From Bacteriovoracaceae bacterium (GTDB taxonomy: Bacteria; Bdellovibrionota; Bacteriovoracia; Bacteriovoracales; Bacteriovoracaceae): 64,000 nt of DNA. The stretch's first letter is position 1. The number at the start of each line of letters is the position of its first letter. The stretch lies in assembly GCA_018675575.1 (NCBI GenBank), contig JABGXW010000022.1:55856-119855 (forward strand). Reading direction: 5' to 3'. The position numbers were made by a program, and so were the translations under genes. Under the pieces are notes generated by a model that did not search any database, was not told where the DNA came from, and saw only the letters and a list, made by a program, of their open reading frames with translations. Positions 1-8,863 of the stretch are shown here, piece by piece.

Positions 1-1100
1 TCTTTTTTAAGAGGGGCTCCTCCACATATAAAAAAACGAAGTTTGCCTCCAAATAACTTATTTATTTTTTGAAAAATAGATTTAAAAGCGATGTTCTTTT
101 TGACAATTTCAAGAGTTGAAGGACTTAGGTCTTTGTCTAATTTATTATAATAAGATTCAGAAACTTTATTGGCCCAGTCAAATGCCTTTTGTTCAACCTC
201 TGAGCCTGATTTTAGTTTTTGTTTAATACTAAAATAAATTTTTTCGAAGACCCTAGGCACACCTACTGCAATAGTTGGCATTACAATAGAACAATCATCG
301 ATAAAGTGGTTCATTCCACGACCAAAAATTGTTTTAAGTCCAAAGCAAATATGGAAATAAGAACTGCAGCGTCCTAAAACATGTGAGAGAGGAAGTTCTA
401 CAAGTGAAGAATCTTTGTCATTAATGTTTTCTGAAAATGATAGCTGAAGATTAGTAAGCATTTGTGTAAAGGCCATCTGAGTAATTATTGCACCTTTAGG
501 ATTTCCAGTTGTCCCGCTTGTATATATTATTGTGGCAATAGACTCTTCTGTCACAATATGTGATTTAATACTGAAGATCTCGGGACTTAATTCTTTTTCT
601 GCCTGTCCGATTGCTACTAGTTGTTCAAAGCATAGAAGCCTAATTCCTCTTTTGTGACAAAAATCAATTTGTACTTTTGTAGGTTTAAAGCGAGTCAGCA
701 ATACTTTGATTGATTCTGGAGGATTTATTATTTCAAAGAACTTATTGTATTGATTTACTGAGTCTACATAGATTAATTTTGAACTTGTTTCATTAATAAT
801 ATATTCAAGTTCTAAGACTGTTGAGGTTGGATATACAGGAACCACTGTAATTCCAGCTGAAATACTGCCAATATCCAGAGAGTGCCATTGATAGCTAGTT
901 TCACCCAAAATGATTAGTTTTTGTTCTACCTGAATGTCGATTTTTAAAAGACCAAGTGAAATATTTGAAACTTCTTTGAAGTATTGATTTGTGCTAAGAA
1001 ATTTAACGTTGTTATTTTTTATTGTACCTATTGCTTTAGCATCATTAAATTTAGATACGTAGGCTTTGAATAGTTTTGGAATAGTATTAATATTGTTCAT
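1..1100 (-). CDS. AMP-dependent long-chain acyl-CoA synthetase, N-terminal part (cut by window edge)
   Basis: I translated this frame by hand: it opens with ATG at 1100 and stays open for 366 codons to the left edge, so the C-terminal third is missing. The adenylate-forming P-loop TSGTTGNPKG is at residues 194-203, preceded by IIY. The later segment reading LPLSHVLGR and the FICGGAP stretch near the edge fit the long-chain fatty acyl-CoA ligase (FadD15/FAA1-like) branch. The family activates fatty acids with ATP and CoA for lipid synthesis or beta-oxidation. It is transcribed away from the neighbouring small gene. The exact substrate cannot be told from this part. Confidence 0.9.
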   Translation of the reverse strand, partial: MNNINTIPKLFKAYVSKFNDAKAIGTIKNNNVKFLSTNQYFKEVSNISLGLLKIDIQVEQKLIILGETSYQWHSLDIGSISAGITVVPVYPTSTVLELEYIINETSSKLIYVDSVNQYNKFFEIINPPESIKVLLTRFKPTKVQIDFCHKRGIRLLCFEQLVAIGQAEKELSPEIFSIKSHIVTEESIATIIYTSGTTGNPKGAIITQMAFTQMLTNLQLSFSENINDKDSSLVELPLSHVLGRCSSYFHICFGLKTIFGRGMNHFIDDCSIVMPTIAVGVPRVFEKIYFSIKQKLKSGSEVEQKAFDWANKVSESYYNKLDKDLSPSTLEIVKKNIAFKSIFQKINKLFGGKLRFFICGGAPLKK

Positions 1101-1197
1101 TTTTAACCGTCGATTTTTCTTTTACATTCTAAATATTTATTAAGAACTATATTTTACATGTTTTGCTTATTAAAATCTAATTGAAATGGGAGTGATT

Positions 1198-1461
1198 ATG
1201 TTCATAGCATTGTGCCAATGTGAAAAAATAGGCCATCAAATAAAATCAACTAAAATTCATTTAAAGTTTAATGGTGTGGCCTACGGAAAAAGTATTAAAA
1301 AAATAATTGGAGAGCTTAATCCAAATAATGGCGATTTAAATTTTTTTCTAGGTCGTGAATATGTTGTTTACTTAGAATTTTTTAAGATTCAAAGAAACAT
1401 ACTTTATGGAAAAATTCTCTATTACCAAAATCTAGAGAATATACACCTCAAGGCTATTTAA
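1198..1461 (+). CDS. Small protein of unknown function (87 aa)
   Basis: I do not recognise the family. The start at 1198 is preferred over the in-frame ATG at 1186 because GGGAG (1188-1192) sits five bases upstream of it. The protein is basic, rich in Ile, Lys and Asn, with an FxGxxYGKSIKKI stretch and no signal peptide or membrane segment. Its 3' end overlaps the converging gene at 1454-1858 by eight bases. The good ribosome site and neighbour-like codon use argue it is real, but no function can be assigned. Confidence 0.55.
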   Translation: MFIALCQCEKIGHQIKSTKIHLKFNGVAYGKSIKKIIGELNPNNGDLNFFLGREYVVYLEFFKIQRNILYGKILYYQNLENIHLKAI

Positions 1462-1858
1462 GCTTTACATCCACATGATCACCAATCATAAGGTTTTTAA
1501 TTTCAAACAATGGATGTGCTTCTCCTGTATTAAGAGTTATTGTAGATGCAATCGATGATTGCTCTTCAACATGTAAAATTTTTACTTCGCCAATTTTTAC
1601 TTTGTAGTTATACCTTTTTTTATTTTCGTATGGATCCAATCTAGAAATAACTCTATAGACATCTAATAATGAACCTTCTTTGATACCCTGTTGAATGCCC
1701 ATATTGATATAGAAGTTTTTCTTGGGCTTTACTTCACTATCATCCATAGGTAAATCCTGAGAAATACTAAAAATAATATAATCACGGGCAAATGACATCG
1801 TTGCTGTGAATATAAAAAATAAGATAATTAATGTGTGTAGTGAAATTCTCCATTTCAT
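1454..1858 (-). CDS. Secreted protein, possibly FlgT C-terminal-like
   Basis: The start at 1858 is chosen because AAGGA lies nine bases upstream and the protein then begins with a classic signal peptide (MKWRIS, a hydrophobic stretch, then SFA before RDY). The exported part of about 110 residues has the pattern GIQQGIKEGSLLDVYR, then KIGEVKILHVEEQSS and a closing GDHVDVKL. This resembles the SH3-like C-terminal domain of flagellar assembly protein FlgT and related envelope proteins (G-x-x-G...L-x-V-x-R, then I-G-x-V and I-G-D). The family link is tentative. It lies downstream of the peptide-binding lipoprotein gene on the same strand. Confidence 0.6.
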   Translation of the reverse strand: MKWRISLHTLIILFFIFTATMSFARDYIIFSISQDLPMDDSEVKPKKNFYINMGIQQGIKEGSLLDVYRVISRLDPYENKKRYNYKVKIGEVKILHVEEQSSIASTITLNTGEAHPLFEIKNLMIGDHVDVKLK

Positions 1859-1986
1859 CTTTTTTTTCCTTGTGCAGGTTGCAGGTAAACCGGTTAAGGC
1901 CTTCATGTACTTAATCGGCTAATCGGAATGGTCTTTTGATGTAAGACTGTTGAGATGGGTCTATAGGGGCATTAAATGCCCTTGGT

Positions 1987-3729
1987 CTATTGATATGATG
2001 TTCTTAAGTACTTGATATTATTGTATATAAGATCTGAATGACGATAATTTTTCAAATGATTATGGTAGAGAATATAGTTTCTAGCATAGTATTGCATTAT
2101 CCACGGAAGCTCATCGTGTATGATTTGCTCCATCTTCTTCATGAGATCTTTCTTTCTTTTTCCATCTTTTAATACTTTCAATTCTGCAAAGAATTTATCA
2201 AAGTTCTTGTTTGTATAGAAGGTTGCGTTGGGACCTGGACTATGGTTTTTGGTTGCTAATAATTGAAGAGAGTTTTCTGCATCGGGGTAATCCATGGCCC
2301 AACCATCTTGCCAAAACTGAAGCTTTCCGTTTCTCATTTTTTCAAGAAAGTGAGAAAAAGTATTAAGAGATACTTTAACTTGAATACCTATTTTTCCTAA
2401 TTCTGTTTTAATAAAGTCTGCTTGTTGTCTATTCGTGGCATTAGTCCCCCTAACATCATAATTTAACACAGGTAGGCCTTTTCCTCCTGGATATCCAGCG
2501 TCTGCAAGAAACTTCTTGGCCAAATCAAGGTCATAGCTATATGGGAGTTGTGCTGATGGGTCATATCCAGGAATCCCTGGAGGGTAGATTGAATTAGCTT
2601 TTTGACCAATATTATTAGTGAAGAACTTAATATACTTTTCAACGTTTACTGCGTGGGCAATTGCTTTTCTAAGATTTAAGTTTTTACCAAGTAGCTGGTC
2701 AGTCATATTAAATGAAAGCCACCAATAGGTTAATGTTGGGAAAATCTGAAGATGTATATTATCTTTGGTTAATTCCGTTGACAGGTCGCCACTAGGATTT
2801 ATAGCGCTGGCATAGTTATCTTTCGGAATAACTAAGAAATCTATTTTTTTAGAACGAAAATTGAGCCATCTTGTTTGAGATTCTTTAATAATAGTGTAGT
2901 TAACACCTTCTAGGAACGGGATTTTTTTTCCTGCATCTTTTAACAACCCCAAACTATTTGCTTGGCGATCCCCTTGTCTAGGGTAATGGTTCTCGTGGTA
3001 ATGTTTAAATTTAACTAATTTGAGGCTTGAGTCCTTATTCCATTTAAGAAGTTTAAATGGACCAGTTCCAATCATTTTGTCATGTAAAAGGTTTTTATAT
3101 TTTTCGACCACTTCCATTGGCATTGGAGAAGTAAAACTCATTGCGAGGGTAAAAAGCATTTGTGGATATGGTTTAGTTAATTTTATCTCGAGCGTATGAT
3201 TATCTATGGCCTTAACACCAGAAATTGATTGTGATTTGAATTTATCAAAATCCTTACCAACTGACTTTCTAAAATGATTTATTCCTTCAATTCTTCCATC
3301 GAACAGCCACCATCCATTACTTTTGGTTGGAATGTAAGCAAGTCGTTTTAGCTGTGTGATAAAATCATGTGCTGTTAAAAGACGAACGGTGCCATTAAAA
3401 GCGGGATCGTCGTGGAATTGGATATTTTTTTTAATTTTGATAGTATAAGTTTTTTTATCTTTTGATATTGAAGGCATTTCGCTAGCGAGAAGTGGCTGTA
3501 TGGAGTAAGGACGTTTTAAATAATGATATTCATATAATTGTTCATAGCCTTGGTAAATTACAGATGCTGAAATGGTATCATATGAATTGGCAGGATCTAG
3601 GGTGGAAATTTCGCTACTGAGCGGAACGTTAACATAACCAATTTTAGTTCCTGTTTGATTTTTTCTGCAACTTGTAAGAGAAAAAATAAATGTAAGAGAG
3701 AATAATGAGACTATTATTAGAGATTTCAT
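1987..3729 (-). CDS. ABC transporter peptide-binding lipoprotein (SBP family 5, OppA/DppA type)
   Basis: This is a 580-residue extracytoplasmic solute-binding protein. The signal peptide ends in a lipobox, LTSC at residues 18-21, so it should be lipid-anchored. Family 5 hallmarks are visible: the early STLDPANSYD segment, LLASEMPSISKDKKTYTI with IKKNIQFHDDPAF, the GTGPFKLLKW motif, and the C-terminal NLRKAIAHAVNVEKYI and AKKFLADAGYPGG stretches. Such proteins feed oligopeptides or dipeptides to an Opp/Dpp permease. No permease or ATPase genes are next to it, so it is an orphan here or works with a transporter elsewhere. Peptide uptake would suit a predator feeding on prey protein, but that is inference. 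Confidence 0.92.
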   Translation of the reverse strand: MKSLIIVSLFSLTFIFSLTSCRKNQTGTKIGYVNVPLSSEISTLDPANSYDTISASVIYQGYEQLYEYHYLKRPYSIQPLLASEMPSISKDKKTYTIKIKKNIQFHDDPAFNGTVRLLTAHDFITQLKRLAYIPTKSNGWWLFDGRIEGINHFRKSVGKDFDKFKSQSISGVKAIDNHTLEIKLTKPYPQMLFTLAMSFTSPMPMEVVEKYKNLLHDKMIGTGPFKLLKWNKDSSLKLVKFKHYHENHYPRQGDRQANSLGLLKDAGKKIPFLEGVNYTIIKESQTRWLNFRSKKIDFLVIPKDNYASAINPSGDLSTELTKDNIHLQIFPTLTYWWLSFNMTDQLLGKNLNLRKAIAHAVNVEKYIKFFTNNIGQKANSIYPPGIPGYDPSAQLPYSYDLDLAKKFLADAGYPGGKGLPVLNYDVRGTNATNRQQADFIKTELGKIGIQVKVSLNTFSHFLEKMRNGKLQFWQDGWAMDYPDAENSLQLLATKNHSPGPNATFYTNKNFDKFFAELKVLKDGKRKKDLMKKMEQIIHDELPWIMQYYARNYILYHNHLKNYRHSDLIYNNIKYLRTSYQ

Positions 3730-3805
3730 TAACGTGATAATCCTAGTTAATTGGTTTGGTAAACGTTACCATAACTCAATTAAAATTTATATTTATCTTA
3801 AATAA

Positions 3806-4312
3806 TTACTCTGGATGATTATGCTTTGCATTGGTAAAATACTCGTGAGTTAACTGCTGGCAAAGATCAAAATCATGGCCCTTGGATGTAAGATGCCTGA
3901 GAAGTTTTTGCTGTTGGTTATAGATGTCATCCTGTGATGTTTCTGTGCAAATTTTCATATATCGACATTTATTTTTAATAAGATCTTGAACTTGTTGATA
4001 AGTATCAATTTGTAGTGCTTGATAAATCTCTTGCACGAATTGCTCACTTACTTGTATCTCCTCCTTCTCGAGATTAAGTGAAATAAGTTTGATACCTTGT
4101 CCTCGTTGAATGTAAGATTTTATCCGTCTTTTTGCATACTCGTCATCATTTAATAATTTTAGTTCTTGAAGTCTGTCTATCGTGGAAGCTATTTCTTCAT
4201 GATCATAACCAGATGATTTTAATTTGGACGACAATTTATATATAGAATAATCTTGCCTAGAAAGTAGATTAAGAGCTTTATTATAGACTGTTGTTTTTCT
4301 TTCTTTGGTCAT
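3806..4312 (-). CDS. recX: Regulatory protein RecX
   Basis: The 168-residue protein has the three-helix repeats of RecX: an N-terminal KALNLLSRQDYSIYKLSSKL segment, then a second unit ending LLNDDEYAKRRIKSYIQRGQG, which is the most conserved part of the family. RecX binds the RecA filament and limits its activity. It lies directly downstream of recA on the same strand with a 51-base gap, the usual arrangement. The gap holds a strong hairpin that could reduce transcription or translation of recX relative to recA. Confidence 0.9.
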   Translation of the reverse strand: MTKERKTTVYNKALNLLSRQDYSIYKLSSKLKSSGYDHEEIASTIDRLQELKLLNDDEYAKRRIKSYIQRGQGIKLISLNLEKEEIQVSEQFVQEIYQALQIDTYQQVQDLIKNKCRYMKICTETSQDDIYNQQQKLLRHLTSKGHDFDLCQQLTHEYFTNAKHNHPE

Positions 4313-4321
4313 TTTTAATTT

Positions 4322-4354
4322 AAGCCCAACCTGATATTCACCAGGTTTGGGCTT
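4322..4354 (-). promoter_or_regulatory. Hairpin between recA and recX
   Basis: The arms AAGCCCAACCTG (4322-4333) and CAGGTTTGGGCTT (4342-4354) pair over 12 bases with one bulged base. On the minus-strand transcript the hairpin is followed by an A-rich, not U-rich, run, so it is not a standard terminator. It ends about ten bases before the recX start codon and would hold any recX ribosome site inside the stem. It could attenuate recX expression. Confidence 0.45.
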
Positions 4355-4363
4355 TGTTCGTAG

Positions 4364-5476
4364 TTATTGAATTATTTTTTTGGAATTCTTAGCAGTTTTT
4401 TTCTCTTCCGTAATAATTTCACCTGTTGATGTATCTACTTTTTCATCTACTGCCGGTGAATCTGTCAATCCATAGTTAAAAAGGATTTTCTGTTTAATTT
4501 CATTCATGATCTTTGGATTTTCTTCAAGAAAAATCTTAGAGTTTTCACGACCTTGTCCAATTTTACCATTATTGTAGGAGAACCAAGCTCCAGCTTTTTC
4601 TACAATATTGTTTTGAACTGCCAAGTCTAGTAAATCACCAGTTTTTGAAATCCCTGATCCATACATAATATCGAATTCAATTGTTTTAAATGGGGGAGCA
4701 ACTTTGTTTTTTACGATCTTCACTTTTGTTTTATTTCCAATGATTTGATCGCCATCTTTAATTGCACCAGTTCTTCGGATATCCATTCTAACAGAGGCGT
4801 AAAACTTAAGAGCGTTCCCTCCCGTAGTTGTTTCTGGGTTACCGAACATAACACCAATTTTCATACGTAACTGATTTATGAAAATGACAGTGGTATTAGA
4901 TTTTGAAATTGATCCCGTTAATTTTCTAAGTGCCTGTGACATTAATCTTGCCTGAAGACCCATGTGAGAAGCACCCATGTCTCCCTCAAGCTCAGCTCTT
5001 GGAGTGAGGGCCGCTACAGAGTCGATGATAAGAAGATCTACAGCACTAGATCTTACGAGCATATCTGTGATTTCTAATGCTTGTTCTCCGTTGTCTGGTT
5101 GAGAAATAAGGGTATTTGGAATATCGACACCTAGATTGGAAGCGTAGCTTGTATCAAGTGCATGTTCGGCATCGACGAAAGCTACTGTACCTCCAGCTTT
5201 TTGGCATTCCGCGGCGATATGTAAGGTTAATGTTGTTTTACCTGAAGATTCAGGACCATAGATTTCTATGATTCTTCCTTTAGGTACACCACCAATTCCA
5301 AGGCCTAGGTCTAATCCTAAACAGCCTGTTGAAATAGAGGGAATCTTTTCTTGCTTGTCACCATCAAGCTTCATGATAGCACCTTTCCCGAATTGTTTTT
5401 CAATAGAAGCAAGGGCCAAGTCTAATGCTTTTGTTTTGTTGTTTGCACTCGTTTTTGTTGCGGTAGGTGTCGCCAT
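4364..5476 (-). CDS. recA: Recombinase RecA
   Basis: The protein is RecA, the strand-exchange ATPase and SOS co-protease. The start at 5476 is chosen over an upstream in-frame ATG at 5527 because GGAG lies eight bases before it and the protein then begins with the expected short N-terminal helix; length becomes 370 residues, normal for RecA. Walker A GPESSGKT is at residues 74-81, Walker B is in [15 protein letters not shown], and the loop regions [15 protein letters not shown] and [20 protein letters not shown] are intact. The C-terminal tail is Lys/Glu rich. recX follows it. Confidence 0.98.
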   Translation of the reverse strand: MATPTATKTSANNKTKALDLALASIEKQFGKGAIMKLDGDKQEKIPSISTGCLGLDLGLGIGGVPKGRIIEIYGPESSGKTTLTLHIAAECQKAGGTVAFVDAEHALDTSYASNLGVDIPNTLISQPDNGEQALEITDMLVRSSAVDLLIIDSVAALTPRAELEGDMGASHMGLQARLMSQALRKLTGSISKSNTTVIFINQLRMKIGVMFGNPETTTGGNALKFYASVRMDIRRTGAIKDGDQIIGNKTKVKIVKNKVAPPFKTIEFDIMYGSGISKTGDLLDLAVQNNIVEKAGAWFSYNNGKIGQGRENSKIFLEENPKIMNEIKQKILFNYGLTDSPAVDEKVDTSTGEIITEEKKTAKNSKKIIQ

Positions 5477-5528
5477 GTAATGTCTCCGTGTCATTATAGA
5501 AATGAATAATTGTGTGTGGTAATTCAAA

Positions 5529-5556
5529 TTTATAACCTGAAATTTACCATGGTCAC
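5529..5556 (-). promoter_or_regulatory. Candidate recA promoter
   Basis: On the minus strand a -35 GTGACC (5551-5556) is separated by 16 bases from a -10 TATAAA (5529-5534), about 50 bases upstream of the recA start. The palindrome ACCATGGT lies at the upstream edge of the spacer. I could not identify a LexA box with confidence. Confidence 0.4.
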
Positions 5557-5686
5557 ATGTTCTTGACAGCTAATTCTTTATCCAAGAGAGAGAATATTAG
5601 AAATCAATAAAGCCTTTTAAACACTTTAACAATTTCATACATAAACCAAATATTGGCAAAAGATTGCTGTATTCTTACTATTTAGT

Positions 5687-5708
5687 TTGTGCGTAAGTTG
5701 TGCGTAAG
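5687..5708. repeat. Two tandem copies of an 11-bp unit upstream of recA
   Basis: TTGTGCGTAAG occurs twice head to tail (5687-5697 and 5698-5708), between the 3' end of pgpA and the recA promoter region. The spacing of one helical turn would suit a DNA-binding protein, but there is no independent support for that. Confidence 0.5.
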
Positions 5709-5721
5709 TCAAGAGTAAATT

Positions 5722-6240
5722 TCAAGATAGGAAGAAGTGATTAATACCGAGATAAACGAATCCTGCAAAAAATCCACTGACAATATCGTCCAAAATTGTT
5801 CCTGCTCCGTGTTTCATATCTTTATCAAAATAACTTGCAGGCCAAAATTTAATAATATCAAAAAATCTGAATAGGCAAAAAAGGATAAATAAGTGAAGAG
5901 AATTGTGCTCTGCGATGAAGAGCCATGCTGTAGTCATCCCTAAAACTTCATCAATAACAATCCAGCCTGGATCATGAATTTGATACTTTTTTTGAGTCAT
6001 ATCGGCAATGAAACAGGAAAGTATTGTAGAAATTGTTAGTAATGGAATAAAAAAAATAACGGGAGGGTTAAGCTCACCTAGAAGCGCTAAAAAAGGTAGG
6101 CAGGCAAGCGTACCGACTGTTCCTGGGGCGTAGGGAGAGAAACCGGTTCCGAAAAAACTAAGGAACATTACATCCGGATTTTTTAGAGAAGGCCTGTGCG
6201 GCGCGTCTGAATTAATATGTTGGTTGCTATCTACTGTCAA
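5722..6240 (-). CDS. pgpA: Phosphatidylglycerophosphatase A
   Basis: The 172-residue membrane protein carries the PgpA signature: FGTGFSPYAPGTVGTLA near the N-terminus, then DPGWIVIDEVLGM and RFFDIIKFWPASYFD, and HGAGTILDDIVSGFFAG. It removes the phosphate from phosphatidylglycerol phosphate in phosphatidylglycerol synthesis in the inner membrane. The listed start is a TTG at 6240 with AGAGG just upstream; an internal Met at residue 25 is a less likely alternative. It lies upstream of recA on the same strand, about 190 bases away from the recA promoter region. Confidence 0.93.
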   Translation of the reverse strand: MTVDSNQHINSDAPHRPSLKNPDVMFLSFFGTGFSPYAPGTVGTLACLPFLALLGELNPPVIFFIPLLTISTILSCFIADMTQKKYQIHDPGWIVIDEVLGMTTAWLFIAEHNSLHLFILFCLFRFFDIIKFWPASYFDKDMKHGAGTILDDIVSGFFAGFVYLGINHFFLS

Positions 6241-6274
6241 TATGCCTCTTTTTCTATTAATGTAGGTAAAATTT

Positions 6275-7513
6275 ATGGAAAGACCAAGTTATTTATCAAA
6301 ATATTTATTTGAATGGGACCTCTTCGATGTGGTTATAGGCGGACGCTCGGCATTGGACTCGCGTTTTTTTATTGGCCCGATGTTTGATAACGAACAGGTA
6401 AATGATTTTTTAAGTGGCTATGGTTTTGATTCTGATGATCCAATTGTACGTGCTGAGCTTTTTGGAAATTTTCAAGAAGCAGTTCAGTTTATAAAAAGAT
6501 ATTTTTTAATTGAAGGTAGTCCAGACGGACTAAATCTTAAAATACCAAATTCAATTTTTATGATTACTGATATTGCCGAATTATTTTTAATGGCAACCGG
6601 TCACTCTGGAGTCTCTACTGAAGAGCGATTGTGGGCTGAAATTGTTTTAAAGGTTATGCATACTATTTTGCATGCAGATAAAGATTTACGTTCAAATTAT
6701 TTCAGTGCAATTCAGACTCAAATTTTCGATCGTTTCTATAAATACATCCATAGGGATGATGACAATAACCTTTATTTGGGGCAGCCAGATGACCCTGAAA
6801 GAATTCCACTTCTAGACTTTGAAACAAAATCAAAAAAATCTAGGGAATCCATAATAATTAAAATGCTCCATAAAGTGGAAAATGTAGCAGAGGAATTATT
6901 TGATAGGATTGGGATTAGAATCGTTACTAAGACAAGGCTTGATACGCTTAGAATTATTCGTTATCTAATGATGAAAAATGTCATTATTCCTCATAATATC
7001 AAACCAAGTAGGTCTATGAATAGTATGATCAATACAGATTTGTTTAAAGAGAAGCATAAAGCTGTTGTGAGGATGGCCATTAGAAATAACTTATCTGAGG
7101 AAGAATTTATAAAAGCTTTGGGCAAAGAAATTGAAGAGTGTTCTGTTGATTCTAATTCTGACAGAAATACACATTCTTCTAAAGCTTACCAGTCTATCCA
7201 ATTTACCTGTAGACAACTTATTAAATATAAAAACCCATTTCTCAGTAACTTTTCAGAATTAAGACGAATGGCAAAAGCTAATAGTACCGACTCAGAAATT
7301 AATAAAAAGATTTTATCAATGGACATTGCCCATATTGCCAAAGAGGCAAGGTTTTTTTATCCGTTTGAAGTTCAAATAATGGATGAGAAGGCTCAATATA
7401 ATAACTCAACTGGTGATGCCTCACATGAAGAATATAAAAAATCTCAAGTTAAATCTGCTATGAAACGAGTTTTCTGGGCACTTCTAGAACATCAAAAAAT
7501 TACGATAGAATAA
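6275..7513 (+). CDS. Conserved-looking cytoplasmic protein of unknown function (412 aa)
   Basis: I do not recognise a named domain with confidence. The protein has no signal peptide or membrane segment. It begins MERPSYLSKYLFEWDLFDVV and contains GYGFDSDDPIVRAELFGNFQ, IADLFLMATGHSG-like and IGIRIVTKTRLDTLRIIRYL stretches; the last is reminiscent of RelA/SpoT-type or GTP-pyrophosphokinase folds, but the match is loose. The size and the full-length frame support a real gene. It is divergent from pgpA with a 34-base gap and converges on the hydrolase gene. Confidence 0.75.
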   Translation: MERPSYLSKYLFEWDLFDVVIGGRSALDSRFFIGPMFDNEQVNDFLSGYGFDSDDPIVRAELFGNFQEAVQFIKRYFLIEGSPDGLNLKIPNSIFMITDIAELFLMATGHSGVSTEERLWAEIVLKVMHTILHADKDLRSNYFSAIQTQIFDRFYKYIHRDDDNNLYLGQPDDPERIPLLDFETKSKKSRESIIIKMLHKVENVAEELFDRIGIRIVTKTRLDTLRIIRYLMMKNVIIPHNIKPSRSMNSMINTDLFKEKHKAVVRMAIRNNLSEEEFIKALGKEIEECSVDSNSDRNTHSSKAYQSIQFTCRQLIKYKNPFLSNFSELRRMAKANSTDSEINKKILSMDIAHIAKEARFFYPFEVQIMDEKAQYNNSTGDASHEEYKKSQVKSAMKRVFWALLEHQKITIE

Positions 7514-7517
7514 TTTA

Positions 7518-8411
7518 TTAATCGTACTTTTGAATAAATCTAAGTATTCTGTGATTTATAGAATCAGGAAAGTCTGCCTGTGGAACATGACTTCCATCCT
7601 TCACAATATACAGCTCTGAATTCTCTAAGTACTTGTGTAGAATGTTTTGCAAGTAATTTGGAATGATTTTATCCAAATCACCTCCCATAACGAGACTGGG
7701 GCATTTGATACTCTCTAAGTGATTTATAATATCATGATCATGCATTTCTTTGAAAAGCTTGAAAAAGATATCTGCAGGCAATTCTCCGATTCGTTTCATA
7801 TAAACTTGTATAAACTCTTGTGGAACCTTTGTTATGTTAAATCCACCTTGGTGGACTGCGATTCTAGCAAGTGGGTTCATGAATGAAGTTTTCCAAATAT
7901 TTTTATATAACTTTGGAAACATTGTTGTGAATTGTTCAAAATAAGGATTGAGGATATCCATAATGTTGGTGTCGAACATGACATCTTGTGGGGGAATGAC
8001 GGTTCCTGAAATAAGAACAACACCCTTAAGGTATTTGGGGTGACTTTTGGCATACTCTAGACAAACGTTTACACCCATACTATGACCGAGTAGAAAAATT
8101 TCTCTAGCATTAAAACCTTGTAATAATTGGTGTAAATCATTACACATGTTTTCAAAAGTACAATTTTCTAAACCATCTTCAGCGCCAGATGAGCTATAGT
8201 GACAGCGATAATCATGAATAATAATTTGATATCCAAGCTCATCAAAATATGGAATTTGAAATTTCCAATGAGCATTATTACAAACAAGGCCATAATTAAA
8301 AACTAAAAGCGGTTCTTTGGGATTATATTTTGCTTTATCAAAATTAGTTGTATTGAATATTCTTATTCCATCAGATGTGTAGAAATAATCTGTAAACTCA
8401 TTCTGGAACAT
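7518..8411 (-). CDS. Alpha/beta hydrolase
   Basis: The 297-residue protein has the alpha/beta-hydrolase layout. The nucleophile elbow is GHSMG (Ser near residue 110), the acid is likely Asp in MGGDLDKIIP, and the catalytic His is in DGSHVPQADFP near the C-terminus. The oxyanion region is VFNYGLVCNNAHW. Family members are esterases, lipases, peptidases or thioesterases; the substrate cannot be read from the sequence. Its start overlaps the end of the FHA gene by 14 bases on the same strand, so the two are probably translationally coupled. Confidence 0.88.
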   Translation of the reverse strand: MFQNEFTDYFYTSDGIRIFNTTNFDKAKYNPKEPLLVFNYGLVCNNAHWKFQIPYFDELGYQIIIHDYRCHYSSSGAEDGLENCTFENMCNDLHQLLQGFNAREIFLLGHSMGVNVCLEYAKSHPKYLKGVVLISGTVIPPQDVMFDTNIMDILNPYFEQFTTMFPKLYKNIWKTSFMNPLARIAVHQGGFNITKVPQEFIQVYMKRIGELPADIFFKLFKEMHDHDIINHLESIKCPSLVMGGDLDKIIPNYLQNILHKYLENSELYIVKDGSHVPQADFPDSINHRILRFIQKYD

Positions 8412-8835
8412 TATTTGATCTTTCTAGTAATCGTATTTCTTTTTTTAATTCAGTGATTACATTTTCTAATTCTGGAATCTTCTTGGTCGCTAAGAGATAC
8501 ATCTCTTCTAAGTTGTGGCTCGGAGCTATCTCCTTTTGTGAAAAATTGCTGATCTTAATGCTTGTATTTCCAATAATCAACTCATCATTAACTTTAATTA
8601 CTTTTGACCCTGTATATTTTTTTCCATTTACATTGAATAAATTTTTTTCATCGTACGATTTGCAAATGAGTGAATTGTCTTTGATTTTAAGCTTGAGATG
8701 TAGAGGTAAAATCTGAGAGTCAAGGATGACTATGTCTGCTTTGCTCGATGATCCAATTGTAAAACGGTCAAAATTATTTAAAAAATTAGTTGGTAAGGAT
8801 TGATCTTCTGAATAGAGAACTTCGAAATTTAACAT
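8398..8835 (-). CDS. FHA-domain protein
   Basis: Residues about 20-95 form an FHA domain: FTIGSSSKADIVI (the GSS and the following loop), LPLHLKLKI, and the VNGKKY and LIIGNTSIKI strands. FHA domains usually bind phosphothreonine peptides. The canonical G-R-x-x-x and S-x-x-H motifs are degenerate (HLKLKI instead of S-x-x-HA), so phosphopeptide binding is not certain. The C-terminus is a predicted coiled coil with many Glu and Lys. The start codon lies six bases after a TATACT box and has no Shine-Dalgarno sequence, so the message may be leaderless. Confidence 0.75.
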   Translation of the reverse strand: MLNFEVLYSEDQSLPTNFLNNFDRFTIGSSSKADIVILDSQILPLHLKLKIKDNSLICKSYDEKNLFNVNGKKYTGSKVIKVNDELIIGNTSIKISNFSQKEIAPSHNLEEMYLLATKKIPELENVITELKKEIRLLERSNNVPE

Positions 8836-8847
8836 ATTATAAGTATA
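8836..8847 (-). promoter_or_regulatory. Extended -10 promoter giving a probably leaderless FHA mRNA
   Basis: On the minus strand TGATATACT (the -10 TATACT at 8842-8847 with an upstream TG) is followed by exactly six bases and then the ATG at 8835. Transcription would start at or next to the start codon. No ribosome site is present. Confidence 0.45.
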
Positions 8848-8863
8848 TCAAACAGAATGAGAA

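Noticed and set aside
1967..1981. Hairpin GGGCAT/ATGCCC near the end of the peptide-binding lipoprotein gene
   Set aside because: The stem is short and no U-run follows on the minus strand, so I do not call it a terminator.
5528..5721. LexA box upstream of recA
   Set aside because: TTACCATGGTCA resembles a palindrome but does not fit the TTAC-N3-GTAA motif I recall for Bdellovibrio, so it is not called.
6275..7513. RelA/SpoT-like function for the 412-residue protein
   Set aside because: Only a loose resemblance in one helix; no catalytic motifs are visible.
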